37,956 bases of DNA from an uncultured Lachnospiraceae bacterium (GTDB taxonomy: Bacteria > Bacillota > Clostridia > Lachnospirales > Lachnospiraceae): assembly GCA_946407725.1 (NCBI GenBank), contig CAMJPM010000025.1, forward strand, positions 1 to 37,956, read 5' to 3'. Positions within the stretch are counted from its first letter, which is position 1. Each line of letters starts with the position of its first letter. The position numbers and the translations under genes are program-made. The notes beneath the pieces were generated by a model. The model was not told the DNA's origin. It made no database searches and saw nothing but the letters and a program-made list of their open reading frames with translations. This document shows, piece after piece, positions 7,972-15,933 of the stretch.

Positions 7972-8940
7972 ATGAAGAAAAAAATTGAATTCAGATATTA
8001 TGAAATTCCCGCCGGTGATTATATACTTCCTGAGATAGGAAAAGGCTGGGAAAGAGAATATGGCGTGGAATACAAGGGCATGCTTCACTTCCATAATTAT
8101 CTGGAGGTGGGATATTGCTATCACGGCAGCGGGGATCTCATTATCTCTGACCGGAATTACCGGTACGGCGATGAAATGTTCACGATCATACCCTCGAATA
8201 TCCCCCATACCACTGAAAGCGACGAGGGAAACATCTGCAAATGGGAATATCTCTTTATCGATCTGGATAATTATATCAGAAATGAGATGGAGGGAGGCAG
8301 TCTTTCGGCGGAGGAGCTTATCAGGATAGTAAATAAGAGAGGAACCCTGAAAAGCTTTAAGAACCACCGGAACTGCGCCACTATAATAAGAAGGATGATA
8401 GAGGAGTGCAGGAATCAGTTTCCTTATTATAAGGAAAGTCTTAAGGGGCTGCTCAGATCCTTAGTTATCGAGATTTTAAGGCTTGACGAGGAAAAGGAGA
8501 CCGGATTAAAGAATATCACCTATGACCACTCCCTGGACAAGGCCATAAAATATATAGAAGATAATTATTCCGGGGATATCCGTATCCCGGATATTGCAGA
8601 TGAGTGCGGACTTTCTGAGAGCCATTTCCGGAGGCAGTTTGAGGAGATCACCAATATGAAGCCCCTGGACTATGTGAACATGGTGCGGATCAGGAAGGCC
8701 TGTGACCTGATAAAAAAGGGCAATATGATGATGGCGGACGTGGGAAGGAAGGTAGGTTTTCAGACGCAGTCCAGCTTTAACAGGAATTTCCGGGCGCTGA
8801 CGGGCCTTACCCCCTTAAAATGGAAGCACAGGGAAAAGGAAGAGGGGGGCTTAAATATTTCGGACTTCAAGATCACCGCAAAAAAGGGCTGGGACGCCTA
8901 TCTCGAGAACGGAGAGTGGAAGATCGAAGGGATAGAATAA
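7972..8940 (+). CDS. AraC-family transcriptional regulator of the sugar locus
   Basis: A 322-residue protein. The N-terminal half is a cupin-like ligand domain (LHFHNYLEVGYCYHGSGDL near 38-56, then GDEMFTIIPSNIPH). The C-terminal part, from about residue 185, carries the two helix-turn-helix motifs of AraC proteins: IPDIADECGLSESHFRRQF and MADVGRKVGFQTQSSFNRNF, followed by TGLTPLKWK. It lies upstream of, and parallel to, the sugar-binding protein, transporter and beta-galactosidase genes, so it most likely activates them in response to a galactoside; the ligand is inferred. GAGGGACAG precedes the ATG. About 30 residues after the second motif form a short tail of unknown role. Confidence 0.88.
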   Translation: MKKKIEFRYYEIPAGDYILPEIGKGWEREYGVEYKGMLHFHNYLEVGYCYHGSGDLIISDRNYRYGDEMFTIIPSNIPHTTESDEGNICKWEYLFIDLDNYIRNEMEGGSLSAEELIRIVNKRGTLKSFKNHRNCATIIRRMIEECRNQFPYYKESLKGLLRSLVIEILRLDEEKETGLKNITYDHSLDKAIKYIEDNYSGDIRIPDIADECGLSESHFRRQFEEITNMKPLDYVNMVRIRKACDLIKKGNMMMADVGRKVGFQTQSSFNRNFRALTGLTPLKWKHREKEEGGLNISDFKITAKKGWDAYLENGEWKIEGIE

Positions 8941-8984
8941 GAAAAAATACAGAGTTTATTTAAAAGTGACAAAAAGAAAAAGCG

Positions 8985-9119
8985 GAATTTGGCAAAAACG
9001 ACGTTCTGGCCATATAAAAAAGTCGAATTTGCACATTTTCTGCTTTTTTACGTTAACATTTAATTCAGACTTGCTGTTATCATTTTATATACAAACAGAG
9101 GAACGCCGTTTCATACGGC
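8985..9119 (+). promoter_or_regulatory. Candidate operators and promoter before the sugar-binding protein gene
   Basis: The 221-base gap holds two similar direct repeats, GAATTTGGCA (8985-8994) and GAATTTGCA (9025-9033), 40 bp apart, the kind of spacing AraC proteins can use. A weak promoter, TTCAGA (9064-9069) and TATATA (9086-9091) with a 16-base spacer, lies downstream. Two small dyads follow in the leader: GCCGT/ACGGC (9105-9119) and GGCAT-aa-ATGCC (9128-9139). All assignments are by eye. Confidence 0.35.
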
Positions 9120-9161
9120 AAATCGACGGCATAAATGCCAAATATCCATGGGAGGAAAAAA

Positions 9162-10547
9162 ATGAGGAATAAAATAATTTCCGTACTTCTTGCAACAGCA
9201 ATGGTAGTTACACTTTCAGCCTGCGGCGGCGGTGACACAGCGCCTGCAGCCGACAGCGGAGCAGCAGCAACTGCTGACAGCGGAGCAGCAGCAACTGCTG
9301 ACAGCGGAGCAAAGGACGAGGCAGCAGCTAATGTTTCCGCAGAGGGAGATCATGAGCTTTCAGTTTATGCATGGGATGCAAACTTCAATATCCCCGCTCT
9401 TAAGGCAGCAGAGGCAGCTTATAAGAAGGTTGACTCCGAGTTCAAGCTTAATATCGTTGAGCAGTCCGCTTCATCAGACGTTGAGAATGCCATCACCCTT
9501 GCAGCTTCATCAGGTGATTACAGCCAGCTTCCCGACATCGTGCTTTTCCAGGATCACTACATTCAGAGCTATGTAAACGATTATCCCGATGCATGGCAGG
9601 ATCTTGAGGGCGCAGGCATTAACTGGGATGATTTCGGAGCAGAAAAGCTTTCATACTCCACCATCGCCGGCAAGCACTACGGAGCACCTGTTGATAACGG
9701 AACAAGCGTATTTGCATATCGTACAGACATCCTTGAGCAGTGCGGCTACACCCTTGATGATGTAACAGGCATCACCTGGGACCGCTGGCTTGAGATCGGC
9801 CGCGAGGTTAAGGAAAAGACCGGCAAGTATCTGGTTTCCATGGACCACAACGGAGATGACCTTCCCTACATGATGATGCAGGCCGAAGGACAGTCACAGT
9901 GGAAGGACGGAAAGCCCAACTTCGTAAACAATGATACCTTAAAGCAGATCCTTCAGGTTATCATCACAGGCGCACAGGACGGAGTTATCTACCTTTGCAA
10001 TGACTGGTCAGAGTACACCGACACCTCCATCATCGGAGACCAGGTAGCAGGCGTTTACAACGGAAACTGGATCATCCCCACAATCGAGCAGGTTAAGGAA
10101 AACAGCGGAAAATGGGAGATCACCACTTCTCCTACACTTACCGGAAAAGAAGGCTATGCAGCTAACGGAGGTTCTTCTCTCTACATAACAGCTAACTGCA
10201 AGAAGCCCGATCTTGCAAAGGCATTCCTTGCATACACCTTCGGCGGCGGAGAAGGCTCCATGGAAACATACGACAACGCACTCCGTGACGGCGGCGTTAT
10301 CACCACCTGCATCTCAGCTTCCAAGTCAGATGTTTACCAGGAAGGCGTAGAGTTCTTTAACGGACAGCCTATTTACACAAACATCGTTGCAATGGGCGCA
10401 AATGTTCCTGTTGTTGAGCAGAATGATCACCACTACGATGCACGTACACAGATCGGCGCAGCTATCACAAACGTGATCAACGGTTCAGATCTTGATACAG
10501 AGCTTAAGGCTGCTGAGGAACAGGTAAACTTCACCATGGGCAACTAA
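9162..10547 (+). CDS. Sugar ABC transporter substrate-binding lipoprotein (CUT1 type)
   Basis: Extracellular sugar-binding protein of 461 residues. The signal peptide is MRNKIISVLLATAMVVTLSA and C21 in the lipobox LSAC is the lipid-anchored residue. A low-complexity Ala/Asp/Ser linker made from a 24-bp tandem repeat follows, then the binding domain (ELSVYAWDANFNIPALKAAEAAYK...), which resembles family 1 binding proteins such as MalE and LacE. The start at 9162 follows a strong GGGAGG. Codon choice is markedly biased (GCA, CTT, ATC, AAG) compared with neighbours, as in highly expressed genes. It is followed by a stem-loop and two permease genes; with lacZ downstream the substrate is probably a beta-galactoside, which is inferred. 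Confidence 0.92.
   Translation: MRNKIISVLLATAMVVTLSACGGGDTAPAADSGAAATADSGAAATADSGAKDEAAANVSAEGDHELSVYAWDANFNIPALKAAEAAYKKVDSEFKLNIVEQSASSDVENAITLAASSGDYSQLPDIVLFQDHYIQSYVNDYPDAWQDLEGAGINWDDFGAEKLSYSTIAGKHYGAPVDNGTSVFAYRTDILEQCGYTLDDVTGITWDRWLEIGREVKEKTGKYLVSMDHNGDDLPYMMMQAEGQSQWKDGKPNFVNNDTLKQILQVIITGAQDGVIYLCNDWSEYTDTSIIGDQVAGVYNGNWIIPTIEQVKENSGKWEITTSPTLTGKEGYAANGGSSLYITANCKKPDLAKAFLAYTFGGGEGSMETYDNALRDGGVITTCISASKSDVYQEGVEFFNGQPIYTNIVAMGANVPVVEQNDHHYDARTQIGAAITNVINGSDLDTELKAAEEQVNFTMGN
9252..9310 (+). repeat. 24-bp tandem repeat coding a lipoprotein linker
   Basis: Two full identical 24-bp units (9252-9275 and 9276-9299) and 11 bases of a third (9300-9310). Each encodes DSGAAATA, the spacer between the lipid anchor and the binding domain. 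In-frame changes in copy number would alter linker length without breaking the protein. Confidence 0.95.
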
Positions 10548-10570
10548 AAAAGCAGATTGTCACTAAAAAC

Positions 10571-10597
10571 GGGGATCGGTTCTGCCGATCCCCTTTA
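10571..10597 (+). terminator. Intercistronic stem-loop after the binding-protein gene
   Basis: GGGGATCGG (10571-10579), loop TTCTG, CCGATCCCC (10585-10593), then TTTATTC. The 9-bp GC-rich stem with a short T-run fits a partial terminator that also protects the upstream RNA. This is the usual way to make much more binding protein than permease from one operon. Confidence 0.85.
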
Positions 10598-10664
10598 TTC
10601 TAAAAACAGGAAATGACCGGGATCCCTTAGATCCTGTGAGGAAGTATAAAAAAGGAGTACGCTG

Positions 10665-11564
10665 ATGGAAAAAAAGAAAAGTATGAGCCTGCTTGCAAAA
10701 CAGAGGGCTGCGGGCTGGGGCTTTCTTGTACTTGCTTCGGTAATGATCATAGTAATGAGCTTTTACCCCATGGTACAGGCGCTCATGACATCATTCAAGA
10801 CCGGTTCCAGCGCCAATCTAAAGTGGGCTGAACCCATCATATTCAACTACCAGAGGATGTTCCAGGACAAGATGTTCATGAGATCCGTCGGAAACACCTT
10901 CTTATATCTCATAATCCAGGTGCCCATAATGCTGATACTGGCCATACTTCTGGCACAGCTCTTAAACAACAAGGACCTGAAATTCCGCGGATTATTCCGT
11001 ACCTGTGTATTTCTTCCCTGTGCTGTATCGCTGGTTTCCTATGCCCTTATTTTCAGGACTATTTTTGCGACACAGGGCCTTATAAACATAATTCTCACCA
11101 ATCTTGGTATCATTTCGGAAAATATCAACTGGCTGGGACAGACAGGAACTGCCCGTCTGGTCATAATTATCGCTCTTATATGGAGATGGACGGGATATAA
11201 TATGGTGTTCTATCTGGCCGGCTTACAGAACATTGAATACTCTGTATATGAGGCAGCAAAGATCGACGGAGCCAACGGCTGGAAGACCTTCTGGCACATA
11301 ACAGTACCACTTTTAAGGCCCGTCATCATCATGACCTTTATAATGTCAATAAACGGTACATTGCAGCTCTTCGACGAATCCGTGAACCTTACCAACGGAG
11401 GTCCTGCAAATACCACCATTACAATGTCTCATTACATTTACAATAATTCCTTCGGAGTGGGTGTAGCTAACTTCGGTTACGCCTCCGCAATGTCATTCTT
11501 CGTATTTATCCTTGTGGCTGTACTTGCGGCCATCAACCTGAAAGTAGGTGATACACGTGACTGA
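10665..11564 (+). CDS. Sugar ABC transporter permease (MalF/UgpA-like)
   Basis: Integral membrane subunit of 299 residues with about six transmembrane helices; the first is at roughly 18-40. The EAA loop EAAKIDGANGWKTFWHITVPLL (starting near 196), which contacts the ATPase, is intact, and the segment FDESVNLTNGGPANTT is characteristic of MalF-like permeases. The good ribosome site AAAAGGAG precedes the ATG. The next permease overlaps its end. No ATPase gene is present; CUT1 systems in Firmicutes commonly share an MsmX-type ATPase encoded elsewhere. Confidence 0.94.
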   Translation: MEKKKSMSLLAKQRAAGWGFLVLASVMIIVMSFYPMVQALMTSFKTGSSANLKWAEPIIFNYQRMFQDKMFMRSVGNTFLYLIIQVPIMLILAILLAQLLNNKDLKFRGLFRTCVFLPCAVSLVSYALIFRTIFATQGLINIILTNLGIISENINWLGQTGTARLVIIIALIWRWTGYNMVFYLAGLQNIEYSVYEAAKIDGANGWKTFWHITVPLLRPVIIMTFIMSINGTLQLFDESVNLTNGGPANTTITMSHYIYNNSFGVGVANFGYASAMSFFVFILVAVLAAINLKVGDTRD

Positions 11565-12387
11565 TAAAAAGAGCATTAGCACAACCCAGAAAAGGCTTAT
11601 TCCCACATATATTTTTCTTATTATAGTGTCCATCTTTTCCGTGTTCCCCTTATTCTGGATGATCACGGCGGCCACTAACCAGACTGTGGATGTATCCCGG
11701 GGAAAAATATGGTTCGGCACATATTTTTTGGAGAACTTCAACAATCTGCTTAACAGCTCGAACCTTTGGAAATCCTTCGGAAACTCATTTATATATTCCG
11801 TGGTACAGACTGTGCTCTGCATTTTCATCTGTTCCCTGGCGGGCTTCGGTTTTGAGCTTTACCATGACAAGGGTAAGGATATTCTTTTCGGGGTGCTTCT
11901 TATGGCTATGATGATCCCGGGAGTGGCAACCATGATCCCCCTCTTTACCATGATGAGTAAGATGCATTTCTTAAATACGGTATGGGGCTTTGTGCTCCCC
12001 GGTATCTCTACTCCTTTCATGATAATGATGTTCAGGCAGAATTCCAGGAATTTCCCGCCGGATATCATGGAGGCTGCCAGAATCGACGGATTAAGTGAGC
12101 TTATGATCTTTTTCAGGATGTATATGCCTGTAATGAAGTCCACCTACGCTGCTGCGGCAGTTATCACATTTATGAATTCCTGGAACGCTTATCTGTGGCC
12201 CAGAGTCGTAATGACAGATAACCGGGCTCAGACCATGCCGATGCTGATCGCAAATCTGGCCAGCGGCTACACTATTGATTACGGAATGCTTATGACAGGC
12301 GTATTGTTCTGCTCACTGCCCACCATGATCGTGTTCTTCATACTCCAGAAGCAGTTTGCAGAAGGTATCACCGGAGCCGTCAAATGA
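11557..12387 (+). CDS. Sugar ABC transporter permease (MalG/UgpE-like)
   Basis: Second permease, 276 residues from the GTG at 11557. That start is preferred over GTG 11548 because AGGTGAT, a match to the anti-Shine-Dalgarno sequence, lies just before it. It overlaps the first permease by eight bases, suggesting coupled translation. The EAA loop is EAARIDGLSELMIFFRMYMP. About six membrane segments are seen, and the end QKQFAEGITGAVK is the standard MalG-type C-terminus. Its stop codon lies inside a long inverted repeat. Confidence 0.93.
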   Translation: MTDKKSISTTQKRLIPTYIFLIIVSIFSVFPLFWMITAATNQTVDVSRGKIWFGTYFLENFNNLLNSSNLWKSFGNSFIYSVVQTVLCIFICSLAGFGFELYHDKGKDILFGVLLMAMMIPGVATMIPLFTMMSKMHFLNTVWGFVLPGISTPFMIMMFRQNSRNFPPDIMEAARIDGLSELMIFFRMYMPVMKSTYAAAAVITFMNSWNAYLWPRVVMTDNRAQTMPMLIANLASGYTIDYGMLMTGVLFCSLPTMIVFFILQKQFAEGITGAVK

Positions 12388-12485
12388 CAAACGAATAAAT
12401 GCGAAGCAATTATTCGTTTGTCAACGAGCAAAAATAAGCCTGTTTTTGCGAGTATGTAATAAATGCGAAGCAATTATTCGTTTGT
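12385..12485. repeat. Hairpin-rich spacer with a 28-bp direct repeat before lacZ
   Basis: A perfect 14-bp stem, TGACAAACGAATAA (12385-12398) and TTATTCGTTTGTCA (12410-12423), encloses an 11-base loop containing GCGAAGC and includes the permease stop codon. A 28-bp piece of it (12394-12421) is repeated exactly at 12458-12485, without the full left arm. Between them lies another hairpin, GCAAAAA (12428-12434) and TTTTTGC (12443-12449). GCGAAGC is known as an unusually stable DNA mini-hairpin sequence. It may be a dispersed repeat or a processing and attenuation site between transporter and lacZ. Confidence 0.9.
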
Positions 12486-12505
12486 ACAAATTAGGAGAAA
12501 AAACA

Positions 12506-15500
12506 GTGAAAAATAACAGACAGACCGCAGCCTTCGACTACGGTATAGTTAAAGATACCCGGATATTCAAGGTTAACGTCCTTCCGGCCCATTCCGATCA
12601 TGTGGCATTTAAGGACGAAACAGAGGCGGAATACGGCAGCTCCTCTTTAAGGAAAAGCTTAAACGGTTTCTGGAAATTCCATTACGCTAAAAATTATGCT
12701 TCCGCCATTCCCGGGTTTTATGAGGACAGCTATGATGAGCGGGGCTGGGATGATATCAGTGTTCCTTCCCATATTCAGATGCAGGGCTATGATACCCCGG
12801 CATACGTTAATACCCAGTACCCCTGGGACGGAGTGGAGGATATAAAACCCGGAGAGATCCCGGAGCTCTATAATCCCGTGGGAAGCTATGTCACGTATTT
12901 TACCTGTCCGGAGGAATGGAAGGGCCAGGAGGTGCGCATCTGCTTTGAAGGTGTGGAATCCGGCTTTGCCCTGTGGCTGAACGGTGAATACATAGGCTAC
13001 AGTGAGGACAGCTTTACGGAATCCTCCTTTGACCTTACTCCCTATATTAAAAAAGGTGAAAACAGGCTGGCGGTACAGGTTTTCAAATGGACCTCCGGAA
13101 GCTGGTATGAGGATCAGGATTTCTACCGCTTCAGCGGGATTTTCAGGGAAGTATTTCTCTATACCGTGCCGGAAGTACATGTGGAGGACGTAAAGATCCG
13201 AGCCCTTCCCGACAGCAGCTTTAAGAAGGGCACCCTTGAGGTAACCCTGGACATGGGAAAGAAGGGCGGCAGCATAGAATATCAGCTTTTAAGGAACGGC
13301 AGTGTCATTTTGTCCGGGGAGAAGGCAGCGGAAAAGAACACCGTGATCAAGGAAAAGGTGGACAGGCCGGATCTCTGGAGCGCAGAATATCCCAATCTCT
13401 ATGACCTTGTTTTGACAGTAAAGAAGGATAACGGGGAAACATGCGAATATATCACCGAAAAGGTGGGCTTCAGACGTTTTGAAATGAAAGACGGCCTGAT
13501 GAAGCTTAACGGAAAGCGTATAGTATTTAACGGCGTGAACCGTCATGAGTTCTCCTGCGACAAGGGCAGGGTGCCGGACTATGATGAAGTATTGTCCGAC
13601 ATTCTCTTTATGAAACAGAACAATATCAATGCTGTACGGACATGTCATTACCCTGACGCACATCCGATATACAGGCTCTGTGATATTTACGGTATATACA
13701 TGATCGCCGAAAACAATATGGAAACCCACGGCTCCTGGGACATGATGGCAAGGGGAAAGATAAGCCTTGAGGAACTGATCCCCGGGGATCATGACGAATG
13801 CAGGGAAATGCTTCTTGACCGGGTGAATTCCACCTATCAGAGGGGTAAAAACCATCCCTCCATCCTTATCTGGTCCTGCGGAAATGAGTCCTACAGCGGA
13901 AACGTGATACAGGATATGGCGGATTCCTTCCGGGCAAAGGATCATGACAGACTGGTACACTACGAGGGAGGGGACTGGGATCCGGACAACCGTTATCCAG
14001 GCATGACGGATATGTATTCCCGCATGTATCCCCCGGCAGCGGAGTGCGAAAGGTTCATCAATGCTCCGGAGCATGCCGACAAGCCCTTTATACTTTGCGA
14101 ATATGTGCATTCCATGGGAAATTCCCAGGGCGGTATGCAGAAATACATTGAACTTTCCGAGAGAAACGAACGCTATCAGGGCGGTTTTATCTGGGATTTT
14201 GTTGATCAGACCATAAGGAAAAGGAACCGCTATGGTGAAGAGTATCAGGCATACGGCGGAGACTGCGGCGAGCGTCCCACAGATTATGACTTTTCCGCAA
14301 ACGGCATATTAAGCGGTGACAGAAGACCCTATGCAGGAAAGGTTCAGGCTGTAAAGTATAATTATCAGGGAATAAAGATCACAATTGACGGGAAAAAAGC
14401 CATTATAAAGAATAAATTCCTGTTTACGCCCACCTCGGATTTTGACTGCTCTGTTACGGTTGAAAAGGAGGGGCAGCTGATCAGTGAGCTGGATCTTATT
14501 ACCGATATACCGCCTCTTACGGAGAGAACCGTCAATCTCCCGATAATCTGCGAAACCGAACCGGGAGAATACGTAGTAACTCTGTCCTTCTGCCTTAAGG
14601 AGGATACCGACTATGCCGAAAAGGGCTATGAAATAGCTTTCGGTCAGGGCAGTTACAGGGTTGAAGATAAGAACAGCACAGTCCCTGAAGGCACAAGAAC
14701 TTTCCGTGTGGTAAAGGGTTCAGTGAATACAGGTATCCATGGCGATAACTTTGATATACTGCTCTCATCACTTAAAGGAGGTATTACCTCTTATAAGTAC
14801 TGCGGAAGGGAGATGATAGGCTTTATTCCCAGACCCAATTTCTGGAGAGCGCCGACACAGAACGACACAGGCAATCATATGGCCTTTAAGCAGGGCTTCT
14901 GGAGGCTTGCCAGCGATTATCAGGAATTTTTTAATCCCTATGAGAATCCTTTTGATCCCGGCAGTGAGGCCAGAAAGTATCCCATGGTGAAGGAAACACG
15001 GGACTATGTGGAAGTAAAGTGGAAGAAATACCTGCCCTCCAAACCCCTGACCTTTGTACTTACCACCTACAGGATATTTAAGGACGGCAGGGTAAGGGTT
15101 ATCCTCGATTACAGCGGGAAGGCGGCGCTGCCTCCCATGCCGGAATTCGGGTTTATGTTTAAGCTGGATGCTGACTATGACAGGATAGTTTACTACGGTC
15201 TGGGACCGGATGAAAACTACTGTGACAGGACAGTGGGAGCTAAGCTTGGAGTATATGAGAATACAGCCGCCGGGATGATGTCACAGTATATCGTTCCACA
15301 GGAGTGCGGCAACCGTTCAGGGGTCCGCTGGGCGAAGGTTACGGACGGAAAGGGCCGCGGACTGGAATTTAAGGCTGTGGAGCCTTACGAAATGGAGTTC
15401 TCCGCAATTCCCTATTCCCCCAATGAGCTGGAGGAGGCGAGACATCCCTATGAGCTGCCTCCCGTACACAGGACTGTTGTAAGGGTTTCCCTGAAGCAGA

Positions 15501-15604
15501 TGGGGATAGCGGGGGATGACGCCTGGGGCGCTCCTACGCTTCCGGAATATATGCTGCCGGAGAAAACACCGCTTCATTTTGAATTTGAGTTTAAGGGTAT
15601 ATGA
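12506..15604 (+). CDS. lacZ: Beta-galactosidase, glycoside hydrolase family 2 (LacZ type)
   Basis: Hydrolyses terminal beta-galactosides such as lactose; 1032 residues from the GTG at 12506, close to E. coli LacZ. That start has TTAGGAG before it; the frame is open further upstream but the extra residues come from the repeat spacer. Acid/base E461 is in WSCGNESYSG and the nucleophile E532 in ILCEYVHSMGNS. AVRTCHYP and NNMETHG correspond to the substrate and metal region. The C-terminal bgal_small_N domain begins near residue 745 (GDNFDILLSSLKGG) with RPNFWRAPTQNDTGN. No signal peptide, so it is cytoplasmic, and works on sugars brought in by the transporter just upstream. Confidence 0.96.
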   Translation: MKNNRQTAAFDYGIVKDTRIFKVNVLPAHSDHVAFKDETEAEYGSSSLRKSLNGFWKFHYAKNYASAIPGFYEDSYDERGWDDISVPSHIQMQGYDTPAYVNTQYPWDGVEDIKPGEIPELYNPVGSYVTYFTCPEEWKGQEVRICFEGVESGFALWLNGEYIGYSEDSFTESSFDLTPYIKKGENRLAVQVFKWTSGSWYEDQDFYRFSGIFREVFLYTVPEVHVEDVKIRALPDSSFKKGTLEVTLDMGKKGGSIEYQLLRNGSVILSGEKAAEKNTVIKEKVDRPDLWSAEYPNLYDLVLTVKKDNGETCEYITEKVGFRRFEMKDGLMKLNGKRIVFNGVNRHEFSCDKGRVPDYDEVLSDILFMKQNNINAVRTCHYPDAHPIYRLCDIYGIYMIAENNMETHGSWDMMARGKISLEELIPGDHDECREMLLDRVNSTYQRGKNHPSILIWSCGNESYSGNVIQDMADSFRAKDHDRLVHYEGGDWDPDNRYPGMTDMYSRMYPPAAECERFINAPEHADKPFILCEYVHSMGNSQGGMQKYIELSERNERYQGGFIWDFVDQTIRKRNRYGEEYQAYGGDCGERPTDYDFSANGILSGDRRPYAGKVQAVKYNYQGIKITIDGKKAIIKNKFLFTPTSDFDCSVTVEKEGQLISELDLITDIPPLTERTVNLPIICETEPGEYVVTLSFCLKEDTDYAEKGYEIAFGQGSYRVEDKNSTVPEGTRTFRVVKGSVNTGIHGDNFDILLSSLKGGITSYKYCGREMIGFIPRPNFWRAPTQNDTGNHMAFKQGFWRLASDYQEFFNPYENPFDPGSEARKYPMVKETRDYVEVKWKKYLPSKPLTFVLTTYRIFKDGRVRVILDYSGKAALPPMPEFGFMFKLDADYDRIVYYGLGPDENYCDRTVGAKLGVYENTAAGMMSQYIVPQECGNRSGVRWAKVTDGKGRGLEFKAVEPYEMEFSAIPYSPNELEEARHPYELPPVHRTVVRVSLKQMGIAGDDAWGAPTLPEYMLPEKTPLHFEFEFKGI

Positions 15605-15631
15605 TCATTCAGGAAAACCTGAGATAAAAAG

Positions 15632-15670
15632 AAGCGCATGTCCGTGGAACCGGACATGTGCTTTTTCTTT
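15632..15670 (+). terminator. Terminator after lacZ
   Basis: GCGCATGTCCG (15634-15644), loop TGGAAC, CGGACATGTGC (15651-15661) form an 11-bp stem with one G-U pair. A-rich bases precede it and TTTTTCTTTCTT follows, giving a standard intrinsic terminator. Confidence 0.92.
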
Positions 15671-15720
15671 CTTATTCTTTTTAGATAATACTGGTTTTGT
15701 AACAAACCTGACGAATTTGA

Positions 15721-15933
15721 CGATTATTTGTAACTATTCAGAACCCCCTGTGATATGACCATATTTTTCAACGAAAACTTGTTTTCGATTGGAAATATGG
15801 TCATATCACAGGGCGGTAACGATTAGTTACCGCCCCCACACCTTCGCAAAAAATGATTTCTTTGATTATTTTTAATCAAAAATCATTTTTTGCGAAGGTG
15901 CGGTGTGGGGGTTCTGAATAGTTACGATTATTT
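15721..15933. mobile_element. MITE-like element with three internal hairpins and target duplication
   Basis: A 196-bp element at 15730-15925 has perfect 19-bp inverted ends (15730-15748, GTAACTATTCAGAACCCCC, and 15907-15925). GATTATTT flanks both sides (15722-15729 and 15926-15933; nine bases if the neighbouring C is counted), consistent with a target-site duplication. Inside are three perfect hairpins: a 21-bp stem 15746-15766/15793-15813 with its own inner stem, a 10-bp stem 15811-15820/15826-15835, and a 21-bp stem 15839-15859/15880-15900 with an inner TTTGATTA/TAATCAAA. No coding capacity is seen. The right target copy abuts the stop codon of the diguanylate cyclase gene. Confidence 0.82.

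Noticed and set aside
12356-12505. Upstream extension of lacZ in the same frame
   Set aside because: The extra residues come from the permease end and the hairpin repeats; a clear ribosome site stands before GTG 12506, where LacZ similarity begins.
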